Shown here piece after piece: positions 1 through 9,632 of a stretch of DNA of 64,000 nt. Positions within the stretch are counted from its first letter, which is position 1. Every line of letters begins with the position of its first letter. A model generated the notes under the pieces. The model did not search any database. It had not been told where the DNA came from and worked only from the letters and a program-made list of their open reading frames with translations. A program made the position numbers and the translations under genes. Source of the stretch: Xylocopa sonorina (Eukaryota > Arthropoda > Insecta > Hymenoptera > Apidae). The DNA is taken from assembly GCF_050948175.1 (NCBI RefSeq), contig NW_027490395.1, forward strand, positions 310,001 to 374,000, given 5' to 3'.

Positions 1-1
1 C

Positions 2-865
2 GAAAGGGCATTCACGCGTTTACTGAAATCTAAATTAAAAGGTCGCGCATACCTGGCACTCGAGGACGAGCCGTGCCATACTATTTTGGAATTTACCGAT
101 ATACTTAGGAATTCGTTTGGCGCTATCCGCTCCGCTGACCACTACCGCGGAGAACTTACAAACATTTTTATGAAGCCGGGAGAACACATCTTAGAGTACA
201 TTAGCCGCGTGAAAGATTTGCGTACCGCCATCATAGACTGCGAGCGACTAACGCCGTACGCGTCTCACGGCAGCTTCTCGAACGTCGACGAACTAACACT
301 CAGATGCTTTATCGACGGTCTTATACCCGAAATTCGCATCCAGATGCCAATAAATTCTTTTGAGTCACATAGGGACGCGTTTGCACGCGCTCGCGAATTG
401 CATAAGAGACACGAGCTGGATTGCGATAGGTTACGCAATCCTCGCCCGCGCGCAGATCCTCGGGAAAGACGTCCCGAAATAATATGTTCTATTTGCAACA
501 ATTCCGGCCACTATGCGAGGGATTGCCGATCCAGGCCGCTTCCGCAACGAGAACCGCCGACCGATCAACGCGAATATTACCCGCGTACCGTTAATACCCA
601 TAGCAGGTATACCTCGACCCCGAGACCCGTTATCGAACAACCACGACCGCCTGCAGTGCGGGAGAAATACTGTAGGTACTGCAAGACTCCCGGCCACGAG
701 ATTGACGAATGCCGGAAACGTCAATATTATAATAATACTCGATATTCGGGAAACGAGAGTGGCCTCCCGCCGCGCCGCGAGACAGGACGCGAGGCCCATC
801 CGAACATCCGCTCTCTCGCGACGAACGATATCCCCGCGGAAATCGTGGAGCCGGTGCCGCAATAA
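2..865 (+). CDS. gag: Gag polyprotein, element A (5' partial)
   Basis: This is the structural protein of the retrotransposon particle; it binds and packages element RNA in the cytoplasm. The frame is open from the first bases of the window, so the true start is upstream and about 288 codons are visible. The first part aligns with the capsid-like region of the gag at 30149-31477 (shared words include GRAYLA, EDEPC, DHYRGELTN and RPGEHIL-like). Two CCHC zinc knuckles (C-x2-C-x4-H-x4-C) start at about nt 485 and nt 671. The last 118 nt overlap the pol frame, with a GGGAAAC slippery heptamer at 748-754. Between the knuckles the protein is Pro/Arg rich, as is usual for a nucleocapsid. No frameshift or internal stop is seen. 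Confidence 0.9.
   Translation, partial: ERAFTRLLKSKLKGRAYLALEDEPCHTILEFTDILRNSFGAIRSADHYRGELTNIFMKPGEHILEYISRVKDLRTAIIDCERLTPYASHGSFSNVDELTLRCFIDGLIPEIRIQMPINSFESHRDAFARARELHKRHELDCDRLRNPRPRADPRERRPEIICSICNNSGHYARDCRSRPLPQREPPTDQREYYPRTVNTHSRYTSTPRPVIEQPRPPAVREKYCRYCKTPGHEIDECRKRQYYNNTRYSGNESGLPPRRETGREAHPNIRSLATNDIPAEIVEPVPQ
748..754 (+). other. Probable programmed -1 ribosomal frameshift site (gag-pol), element A
   Basis: The heptamer G GGA AAC fits X XXY YYZ with the gag codons in the right phase. A 6-nt spacer follows, then GGCCTC (761-766), which can pair with GAGGCC (791-796). Slippage gives GGG AAA CGA, where pol-frame similarity to family 2 begins (K-R-E then PP). The pol frame is open from 736 and the gag stop is at 863-865. 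Confidence 0.75.
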
Positions 866-3800
866 ATTTAACAGGGAAAACAAACACGCCGAGTGTCGTA
901 CTAACTTCGAGTGCGCTAATTGAGCCCACCGAATTTATGATCGACACCGGTGCTGAAATAAATGTTATTAAGCATTCCGCGCTTTCCTCCCTCGCTCGCA
1001 TCGACCCGTCGGAAACAGTGGTAATCACGGGGGTCACTAACGGGAAAACTACTACGATCGGTACCGTGAACATAGTCTTGTTTGACCGCGTAGTGCCGTT
1101 TAATGTCGTAAGCGATGATTTTCCCCTCGGACCAGACGGCATTTTAGGTTCGGGTTTCTGCGCCGACGCGGAAATATCATTTCCAAAGGGATTAATAAAG
1201 TGGTACGGGAAAACAATCCCATTCAAATGTGAGATCGAACGTATCGAAAATAAGCCTCCGCCGGTTCCGTTCGTGACGACATCGAAAATCGCTGAAAAAG
1301 AAAACTCTACGCCGAGAAACATTCTAAAGACCGCCGAGAAGGTATATCGATCGTCGAAAAACGCTCCGAAAATCGCCGATAAATACTCCTCAACGCCACA
1401 AAATTTTTCAAAACCCTCGGAAAAGGTCTCTCTGCCGCCGCGAATGAACGTCGGGTTAAAAATACGAGTAATCAACTCACAAATTTCAGAGGGGATAATT
1501 CCTCGACTCGACATCGCGCCTGGCGTGTTTCTCGGAAACGCGCTGGTAAAGGTTAACGAAGGTGAAGCGATTACGCGAGTAATTAACTCAACCGATAGGA
1601 CGGTCAAAATCGCTTTACCTGCCGTGAAACTGGAACCAGTGCAGGTCATATCTCCGATACCCGAGGAAGATTGCCCCGCGCTCTTCCCGGTCTTTCATAA
1701 TCCAAATCCGCCCGTTAATACAAAATCAAATGCAAATCTAGCTCCAAATATCGCCCAATCCGCGCTGTTGGGTTCTTCCCAAAAAGGGAAAATATTAAAT
1801 TCAAGTTCGCGTTCGACACCGTATCCCGGTTACGAACCTCCCCTTTGCTCTAGAAGCACGAGATCTTTAACATATGCACAAGTAGCAAAATCCGTTATAA
1901 AAGCCACACCGATCGAAAATAAACGTCCGTCGCAAAATCCTGTAACCGCGTCGAAACCTCGATTAAACCAATTAATCGAACTATTAAGGCTGAATCACCT
2001 CAACGACGAGGAAAGGCAATATGTTATCGGGTTGGTAGAAAAAACGCAAGACCTATTTTACATCGAAGGAGACACGTTAGGATATACAACAGCTACCACT
2101 CACAAAATTCCGACGGTCGACGATAGACCGATTAATGTCAAGCAATATAGATTTCCCCCTGCGCACAAAGAGGAGATTCGTGACCAGGTAGGGAAACTCT
2201 TGCAAAACGGTGTCATTCGAGATTCAAAGTCACCCTATAACTCGCCGTTGTGGGTTGTTCCAAAAAAAGCAGACTCGCAAGGGAATAAGCGCTGGCGCGT
2301 CGTAATAGATTATCGGGCATTGAACGAAAAATCTATCGCCGACGCTTATCCCTTGCCATGCATCACTGAAATACTTGACCAGCTTGGCAGTGCCAAGTAT
2401 TTCAGCACGTTTGATTTAGCCAGCGGGTTTCATCAAATTCCAATGGAACCCGCTGACGCGCACAAAACGGCATTCTCCACACCGCATGGCCACTTTGAGT
2501 TTACGAGGATGCCGTTTGGTTTAAAAAATGCGCCCGCCACATTCCAGCGACTCATGGACAATGTGCTCGCGGGACTCCAAGGTAACGAACTTTTCGTTTA
2601 CTTAGACGATATCGTAATTTACGCAAGCTCGCTACAAGAACACCAAGTCAAGTTCGATAAACTAACGCGCCGTCTGAGAGAGGCCAACCTGGTCCTCCAG
2701 CCGGATAAGTGCGAGTTCTTGAGGCGCGAAGTGAGTTACCTCGGGCACATAATCAGTGAGAGTGGCGTGAAACCGGATCCCGCTAAAGTAAGCGCTGTTC
2801 GAGATTTTCCCCGTCCGACCAATTCTAAACAAATAAAACAGTTCTTAGGCCTAGCAGGATACTATAGACGCTTTATTTCTAACTTCTCAAACATTTCGAA
2901 ACCTTTAACCAACCTATTGAAGAAAGATGTTCAATTTATCTGGCGAAATGAACAAGAAAATGCATTTGTGAAACTACGAGACGCGCTATGCGAGGCGCCC
3001 ATCTTACATTACCCGAATTTTAAATTACCATTCGTAATTACAACCGACGCATCAGCGGATGCTATAGGCGCTGTCCTGAGTCAAGGACCGATAGGCCGCG
3101 ATTTACCGATCGCATACACGTCACGACTTCTGAATTCCGCCGAAAAAAATTACTCAACCATCGAAAAGGAATGTTTGGCCATTATTTACGCTGTACACCA
3201 TTTCAGGCCGTACATTTACGGCAACCAATTTAAATTAGTCACTGACCACCGTCCACTGGTGTGGATGAATTCCGTGAAGGATCCATCCAGCCGTCTTGTG
3301 AGGTGGAGGCTCAAATTAGCTGAATACGATTACGAGATGATATATAAAACCGGAAAAACTAATTTAAACGCAGATGCGCTTTCTCGCAATCCAGTCAAAG
3401 TTCTTCCTATCACGCTATCATCATCTTCCGACGAAAATATATTTGACCCACTACCGAAACGCTACCAACGGAAAAAACACGTAGTTCCCCCTCCACCACC
3501 ACCTTCTCCGAGTTCCGACGATAACCGTCCTACACAGGTTCCTACTATACCAAAAACAAGTCCTTCATTACCGGCGCCATTACCGACTTCCAGCTCAAAA
3601 ACAGAAATGTACACACCAATGCCACACGAACACGTACGTTACGAACCGGTATTTAAATTCACTAGAGACACCATAGCGACTAGACGCGACAACAATGTAA
3701 TTTTTATCACGCAATCGGGACATCCATACGACGCCGGCGCCAAAGAAATCGAAAAATCCGGAAAATTTTTATTTAACAAAAAGGACATAAATCTCGCGAA

Positions 3801-5742
3801 AGCCAGGGTAACCAAGATAGACGACCATTATCAAATTCAACTGCCCATAATAGAACACGCAAGTCGATCCATCGATTATCAAATTATTATTGAATCACTA
3901 CGCTCATTGTTCGACGTAACTACCGAACTCCAACTAAAATCCTTTAGCATAGCACAAACCTCGCTCGATTCACTGCCATGGTCTCAGATTCAGAGAGCGT
4001 TACAGGACCTATTTTACGAACAACCGATTCAAATAACAGTATGCCAGGGTTTAATTCATATCCCACCCGAAGAAAAAAGATTAAAAATAATTCAGGATAA
4101 TCACGACACACCCGTGGGAGGTCATAAAGGTGTAAATAAAACTTACTCGCGGATTAGAGAAAAATACTATTGGTCGAACATGAAATCACAAATCCAAGAT
4201 TATATCAGCAAGTGCAGGAGCTGTCAGTTAGAAAAACTAGTTCGCGTTAAGACAAAGCAACCCTTGACATTAACAGACACTCCGGGATGTGCTTTCGACA
4301 AGATTTCCATGGACGTGATGGGTCCTCTCCCGACTACCCCCGACGGTTACACGAATATCCTAACCATCCAGGATCTTTTGACTAAGTACTCAGTAGCTAT
4401 ACCCTTGAAGCAAACATCAGCGGTCGATATTGCAGACGCACTAATTACTGGATTTATATGCAGATTCGGTTGCCCAAAGGGCATCCTAACAGACCAAGGT
4501 TCTAACTTTATTAACAGTTTGATTAAGGCAATCGCGATTAAGTTTAAAATAAAACAATACAAGTCCACCGCCTTCCACCCACAGACCAACGGCTCGGTGG
4601 AACGCTCCCATCATGTTCTCGCGGAGTACCTGAAACACTTCATCCACACCAGTAACGATTGGGAAAGATGGCTCCCGTATGCCATGCTTTCCTATAATAC
4701 CAGCGTCCACGAGGGCACGCTGTATACACCTCACGAATTGGTTTTTGGCCGTATTGCGAGGGTTCCGTCAGACACACCGTTTCAAGATAACACAGAAAAT
4801 GAAACATATTCAGATTATCTTATTAACCTCAACGATAAAATCACCAAGTCTCAGAAAATCGCAAGGGAAAATCTCGAAAACGCAAAACGCCGCGCAAAAT
4901 TTTATTATGATAAGAAGGTAAATATTCAGAAATTCGAAGCAGGACAATGGGTTTTCTTGCTAAGAGAACCCAACAAACACAAATTTCAGTCCCAGTACGT
5001 GGGACCTTACAGAATCGTCGAAATTCTGAATAATAACAACGCCAAATTAGATATTAAAGGTAGATATAAGATCGTACATACAAATAAGCTAAAACTTTGT
5101 AAGAGAATGAGTAACGTGAGAGAGACAAAAACTGATAGTGCTAACGCGAAAAGTGAAAAAACTGAAAAACCGCGTACCAAAAACATTAAACACAGCAGTG
5201 ACAGTAGTGTGAGAGCGCATAGTGCAAAAAACAGGCCATCGAGGGAAAGCAACTCCAACCAGGGTCATCCTACAGGAACGAAGCGAGCCCGCTGCAACAC
5301 ATCCGACGAGGACAATCTCGAAGTACGGCAACTAACCGGCAAAATCTCGAAAATGCAGTCTTCTCCACAGACGCACCTAGCAGTCAGGAGATCTTGGCAA
5401 CGCCAAGATTCCTTTTTTAAGGGGGGAGGTGTGACGTCCGGCGTACCGCCTTCCACCCCCCAACGCCTCCCGCAGCACCCGGCAGGTCCATACGCACCGC
5501 CAGCCGCACGTAGCCACAAGGGACGAGCGCCCCTGTACACGGGCAACCAGCCCGATCGCCGAGCCAAGGCAGCCATCTACACACCCGGGGATTCGACCAC
5601 TCGACCGCGCCACGACGCGCGACCTCGACGAAGTTGGAGGGTACGCAACCCCCAGCCGCAGCACGAAGACGCCATCGCACACTGCACAGAGTCAGCAGCT
5701 GTAAATCTCCATTATATATACTTCTCTAATGTCTACTCATAA
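748..5742 (+). CDS. pol: Pol polyprotein (protease, RT, RNase H, integrase), element A
   Basis: This enzyme polyprotein copies the element RNA to DNA and integrates it. Residues are numbered from the in-frame ATG at 937, but the real N-terminus is probably the frameshift site, because the frame upstream of the ATG is conserved with family 2. Seen: protease DTG at residues 3-5; RT YLDD at 555-558; RNase H with first Asp near 704; integrase zinc finger H1056, H1063, C1093, C1096; catalytic D1126, D1186, E1222 (35 residues between the last two); a GPY motif near nt 5004. A Lys/Ser-rich tail follows. The frame crosses the polypurine tract and continues about 104 codons into the 3' LTR, ending at 5742. 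No internal stop is seen. No chromodomain or env is visible. Confidence 0.93.
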   Translation, partial: GKREWPPAAPRDRTRGPSEHPLSRDERYPRGNRGAGAAINLTGKTNTPSVVLTSSALIEPTEFMIDTGAEINVIKHSALSSLARIDPSETVVITGVTNGKTTTIGTVNIVLFDRVVPFNVVSDDFPLGPDGILGSGFCADAEISFPKGLIKWYGKTIPFKCEIERIENKPPPVPFVTTSKIAEKENSTPRNILKTAEKVYRSSKNAPKIADKYSSTPQNFSKPSEKVSLPPRMNVGLKIRVINSQISEGIIPRLDIAPGVFLGNALVKVNEGEAITRVINSTDRTVKIALPAVKLEPVQVISPIPEEDCPALFPVFHNPNPPVNTKSNANLAPNIAQSALLGSSQKGKILNSSSRSTPYPGYEPPLCSRSTRSLTYAQVAKSVIKATPIENKRPSQNPVTASKPRLNQLIELLRLNHLNDEERQYVIGLVEKTQDLFYIEGDTLGYTTATTHKIPTVDDRPINVKQYRFPPAHKEEIRDQVGKLLQNGVIRDSKSPYNSPLWVVPKKADSQGNKRWRVVIDYRALNEKSIADAYPLPCITEILDQLGSAKYFSTFDLASGFHQIPMEPADAHKTAFSTPHGHFEFTRMPFGLKNAPATFQRLMDNVLAGLQGNELFVYLDDIVIYASSLQEHQVKFDKLTRRLREANLVLQPDKCEFLRREVSYLGHIISESGVKPDPAKVSAVRDFPRPTNSKQIKQFLGLAGYYRRFISNFSNISKPLTNLLKKDVQFIWRNEQENAFVKLRDALCEAPILHYPNFKLPFVITTDASADAIGAVLSQGPIGRDLPIAYTSRLLNSAEKNYSTIEKECLAIIYAVHHFRPYIYGNQFKLVTDHRPLVWMNSVKDPSSRLVRWRLKLAEYDYEMIYKTGKTNLNADALSRNPVKVLPITLSSSSDENIFDPLPKRYQRKKHVVPPPPPPSPSSDDNRPTQVPTIPKTSPSLPAPLPTSSSKTEMYTPMPHEHVRYEPVFKFTRDTIATRRDNNVIFITQSGHPYDAGAKEIEKSGKFLFNKKDINLAKARVTKIDDHYQIQLPIIEHASRSIDYQIIIESLRSLFDVTTELQLKSFSIAQTSLDSLPWSQIQRALQDLFYEQPIQITVCQGLIHIPPEEKRLKIIQDNHDTPVGGHKGVNKTYSRIREKYYWSNMKSQIQDYISKCRSCQLEKLVRVKTKQPLTLTDTPGCAFDKISMDVMGPLPTTPDGYTNILTIQDLLTKYSVAIPLKQTSAVDIADALITGFICRFGCPKGILTDQGSNFINSLIKAIAIKFKIKQYKSTAFHPQTNGSVERSHHVLAEYLKHFIHTSNDWERWLPYAMLSYNTSVHEGTLYTPHELVFGRIARVPSDTPFQDNTENETYSDYLINLNDKITKSQKIARENLENAKRRAKFYYDKKVNIQKFEAGQWVFLLREPNKHKFQSQYVGPYRIVEILNNNNAKLDIKGRYKIVHTNKLKLCKRMSNVRETKTDSANAKSEKTEKPRTKNIKHSSDSSVRAHSAKNRPSRESNSNQGHPTGTKRARCNTSDEDNLEVRQLTGKISKMQSSPQTHLAVRRSWQRQDSFFKGGGVTSGVPPSTPQRLPQHPAGPYAPPAARSHKGRAPLYTGNQPDRRAKAAIYTPGDSTTRPRHDARPRRSWRVRNPQPQHEDAIAHCTESAAVNLHYIYFSNVYS
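5419..5429 (+). other. Polypurine tract, element A
   Basis: AAGGGGGGAGG lies directly before the TGTGACGTCC start of the 3' LTR. This is the expected plus-strand primer position. It lies inside the open pol frame. Confidence 0.85.
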
Positions 5743-7021
5743 GATATCTTAAGTCCGTAGCTAGTAAGCACACTACACGACCATGTATATACAGAAACAA
5801 CACACACGAATAATTTTAAGGCAAATCTATGTTGAATACTAATTTCTAAATTACATTATAATCCGCTACGATACGCTCGAACAAGCGTCCGACGCGCCCG
5901 GCTCACGCTCAACGCGAGCCGCGCCCCTCCACGACCGGCCGCCCCACTTCGCGGGCCGAGCGGCCGCCCCACTCTGGGGCCCAACGACTCGCGCGCCGCG
6001 CGATCCGAGGAGGTCGCGGACACGCAAGTCAGAGATCAGTAATCGTCTGTCGCTCAAGCTGAACGGTCTTCAGCCTCATGCCTTCGGGCCAGTCTCTGCC
6101 TCACTTGGAGGTATTACAACTTCTAAATCAAAGTCAATTCTAATTCTAAAGTCTTGTTATTCTATTTCTAATATTAAACTAATTTTAACTTAGCTCGATA
6201 GGGACAGTAAGTGTAAGCGTAGGATTATTTAGAATATATCTTTATTTTATCAGAATTAATATCTCTCGTTAATACAATTCCTTGCAACACTCGAGTATAA
6301 CACGAAGTCTTCCACGAGTTCTCGCGTATTAAACACATTCGAGTTTCACCGTAGTCGAGGCTTGGTAATCGATCGGTTAGAGAGGACCGCCGCTTAGCTG
6401 GATCGACCCATTGTCTCACTACGAGCGAATCTACGTCGACCTTCCACTCTTACGGACCGGCAAACTAGAGCGGACCGCCGCTTAGTGGACCCGTATCCGG
6501 ACTTTGAGGAAGTAGGCTGAATGCGTTGTGCCGACGGTAGGAAAAGAACTCGACGCGCGGGAAGGAAGAATTTCATACGTCGATTGGTGCGAGAATACGC
6601 GGGCCTGGAAAGTCAAGTACCGATCTTCAGCTATTCAGCCATCCTCGCCGTGGCTCCTCCGCACACCGGCCGTCCTGCACAGCCGTCTTCACCGCAGAGT
6701 ACAGAGAAGTCCAACACCACCGAGCAGTCTCGCTGGAAACTCATCCCTTTGACGATCCCGCCTCACAGCCCGTATACTGGGACCATTCCGGAGGGGGATC
6801 CACGTTTCCAGCGGTATCTACAAAGGAAAGCCGATTAAAGCAGCCACTCAAGCCATCAAAAGGTAGGTGAACGTCCTTGTTCACCGCGTCCGCGTTTCGT
6901 ACCAGTGTTTCGCGAGCCATAAAGAACCCGGCGTCCGCCGCAATTCAGCGCGCAGATTTCGGAGACGGCTACGTGTCGATCACGGTCAAATAGGAAATTT
7001 TCCCGAACTTGAGACGTGACA
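5430..7021 (+). repeat. 3' LTR of element A (family 1, 1592 bp)
   Basis: The LTR starts TGTGACGTCC and ends GAGACGTGACA. Its boundaries are defined by the same 1592-bp unit standing alone at 13118-14709 and, inverted, at 54863-56454. The termini form an imperfect inverted repeat TGT(G/C)ACGTC. It contains the end of the pol frame (to 5742), a TATA-like TATATATAC at 5713-5721, a GC-rich block at about 5870-6030, an AT-rich block at about 6120-6260, two copies of GGACCGCCGCTTA (6384, 6472), ORF-X (6521-6838) and a donor-like AAAAGGTAGGT near 6859-6869. Transcription start and polyadenylation sites cannot be fixed from the sequence. Confidence 0.93.
6521..6838 (+). CDS. ORF-X: conserved LTR-encoded small basic protein, family 1 version (105 aa)
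   Basis: I do not recognise this protein. It starts ATG directly after an in-frame TGA, and the same TGAATG occurs in family 2. Residues 9-28 (start RTRRAGRKNFIR, then LVREY) match the family-2 protein, as do a WKLI block and an IP..DPR...YL block near the C-terminus. Over 20 codons in the N-terminal block, 10 are identical, 8 differ synonymously and 2 change the amino acid, so selection appears to act on the protein. The N-terminus is strongly basic and the middle is Pro/Ser/Thr rich. No signal peptide or membrane segment is evident. It lies in the LTR, so a complete element carries it twice. Alternatives are a leader peptide exon or a conserved RNA element that happens to be open. The function is unknown. 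Confidence 0.5.
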   Translation: MRCADGRKRTRRAGRKNFIRRLVREYAGLESQVPIFSYSAILAVAPPHTGRPAQPSSPQSTEKSNTTEQSRWKLIPLTIPPHSPYTGTIPEGDPRFQRYLQRKAD

Positions 7022-9632
7022 CATGAAACATAGAAATGAGATGCGATATCGCGTTTTAAGAATCAGAAGAACTCTATTGCTACGATACGTAGACATCTGC
7101 AAACGCTATTTCCTTGCAAGGAAGTGTCGCATTTACATTCATTTGAATCGTAGACGAGGAATGCATAACACTTCGCAAATCATATTATATGTTACCGTGA
7201 AACATAGAAATGAGATGCGATATCGCGTTTGAAGGAGCATTAGAACTCTATTGCTACGATACCTAGACATCTGCAGACGCTATTTCCTAGCAAGGAAGTA
7301 TCGCATTTACATACATTTGAAGTGTAGACGAGGAATACATGACACTTCGCAAATCATATTATATCTTACCATGAAACATAGAAATCGAGAAGCGATATCG
7401 CGTTTTAAGAAGCAATAGAACACTATTGCTACGATAGGTAGACATCTGCAAACGCTATTTCCTTACAAGGAAGTGTCGCATTTACATTCATTTGAAGTGT
7501 AGACGAGGAATACATAACACTTCGCAAAACATATTATATCTTACCATGAAACATAGAAATGAGATGCGATATCGCGTTTTAAGAAGCATTAGTACTCTAT
7601 TGCTACGATACCTAGACATCTGCAGAAGCTATTTCCTAGCAAGGAAGTGTCGCATTTACATTCATTTGAAGTGTAGACGAGGAATACATGACACTTCGCA
7701 AATCATATTATATCTTACCATGAAACATAGAAATGAGATGCGATATCACGTTTTAAGAAGCATTAGAAATCTATTGCTACGATACATGGACATCTGCAAA
7801 CGCTATTTCCTTGCAAGGAAGTGTCGCATTTTCATTCATTTGAATCGTAGACGAGGAATGCATAACACTTCGCAATGAATATTATATCTTATCATGAAAC
7901 ATAGATATGAGATGCAATATCTCGTTTTAAGAAGCATTTGAACTCTATTGCTTCGATACGTAGACATCTGCAGACGCTATTTCCTTGCAAGGAAGTGTTG
8001 CATTTACATTCGTTTGAAGTGTAGACGAGGAATACATAACACTTCGCAAATCATATTATACCTTACCATGAAACATAGAAATGAGATGCGATATCGCGTT
8101 TTAAGAATCATAAGAACTCTATTGCTACGATACGTAGACATCTGCAAACGCTATTTCCTTGCAAGGAAGTGTCGCATTTACATTCATTTGAAGTGTAGAC
8201 GAGGAATACATAACACTTCGCAAATCATATTATATCTTACCATGAGACATAGAAATGAGATGCGATATCGCGTTTTAAGAAGCACTAGAACTCTATTGCT
8301 ACGATAGGTAGACATCTGCAAACGCTATTTCCTTACAAGGAAGTGTCGCATTTACATTCATTTGAAGTGTAGACGAGGAATACATGACACTTCGCAAATC
8401 GCATTATATCTTACCATGAAACATAGAAATGAAGTGCGATATCGCGTTTTCAGAAGCATTAGAACTCTATTGCTACGATACCTGGACATCTGCAGAAGCT
8501 ATTTCCTAGCAAGGAAGTGTCGCATTTACATTCATTTGAAGTGTAGACGAGGAATACATGACACTTCGCAAATCATATTATATCTTACCATGAAACATAG
8601 AAATGAGATGCGATATCGCATTTTAAGGATCATAAGAACTCGATTGCTACGATACGTAGACATCTGCAAACGCTATTTCCTTGCACGGAAGTGTCGCATT
8701 TACATTCATTTGACGTGTAGACGAGGAATACATGACACTTCGCAAATCATATTATACCTTACCATGAAACATAGAAATGAGATGCGATATCGCGTTTTAA
8801 GAATCATAAGAACTCTATTGCTACGATACGTAGACATCTGCAAACGCTATTGCCTTGCAAGGAAGTGTCGCGTTTACATTCATTTGAAGTGTAGACGAGG
8901 AATACATAACACTTCGCAAATCATATTACATCTTACCATGAAACATAGAAATGAGATGCGATATCGCGTTTTAAGAAGCATTAGAACTCTATTGCTACGA
9001 TACCTAGACATCTGCAGAAGCTATTTCCTAGCAAGGAAGTGTCGCATTTACATTCATTTGAAGTGTAGACGAGGAATACATGACACTTCGCAAATCATAT
9101 TATATCTTACCATGAAACATAGAAATGAGATGCGATATCGCGCTTTAAGAAGCATCAGAAATATATTGCTGCGATACGTAGACATCTGCAAACGCTATTT
9201 CCTTGCAAGGAAGTGTCACATTTACATTCATTTGAATCGTAGGCGAGGAATGCATAACACTTCGCAAATCATATTATATCTTACCATGAAACATAGAAAT
9301 GAGATGCGATATCGCGTTTTAAGAAGCATTAGAACTCTATTCCAACGATACCTAGACATCTGCAGACGCTATTTCCTTGCAAGGAAGTGTCGCATTTACA
9401 TTCATTTGAATCGTAGACGACGAATGCATAACACTTCGCAAATCATATTATATCTTACCATGAAACATAGAAATGAGATGCCATATCGCGTTTTAAGAAG
9501 CACTAGAACTCTATTGCTACGATACGTAGACATCTGCAAACGCTATTTCCTTGCGAGGAAGTGTCGCATATACATTCATTTGAAGTGCAGACGAGGAATA
9601 CATGACACTTCACAAATCATATTACATCTTAC
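7022..9632 (+). repeat. 15-monomer higher-order repeat, copy 1 (2611 bp)
   Basis: Every variant in this stretch recurs 2611 bp downstream. 2611 is 15 x 174 + 1; the extra base is in the monomer reading AAATCGAGAAGCG instead of AAATGAGATGCG. The copies differ at only a few sites, for example AATGAGATG here against AATGATATG at the start of copy 2. Confidence 0.92.

Larger units (their letters stand above)
1..7021 (+). mobile_element. Element A: Ty3/Gypsy LTR retrotransposon, family 1, 5' truncated by the window edge
   Basis: The order is gag end, pol, polypurine tract, 3' LTR, then satellite. The 5' LTR, primer-binding site and first part of gag lie outside the window. Domain order (protease, RT, RNase H, integrase) places it in Ty3/Gypsy rather than Copia. 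There is no env: only a short hydrophilic tail separates the integrase from the LTR. The coding regions are open and the 3' LTR matches the solo LTR at 13118-14709 wherever I compared them, so the element looks recent. The 3' flank begins CATG, the same 4-bp site that flanks that solo LTR. Confidence 0.93.

Noticed and set aside
5100..5429. Possible env gene after integrase in element A
   Set aside because: Too short, hydrophilic, in the pol frame, with no signal peptide, membrane segment or separate start. The same holds for B and C.
5265..5682. Several - strand open frames over the pol end and LTR start
   Set aside because: They are shadows of the GC-rich coding strand; only the + strand frame is conserved between families.
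7022..7195. CENP-B box in the monomer
   Set aside because: The closest stretch (ACACTTCGCAAATC) lacks the required A and CGGG positions. No match was seen on either strand by eye.
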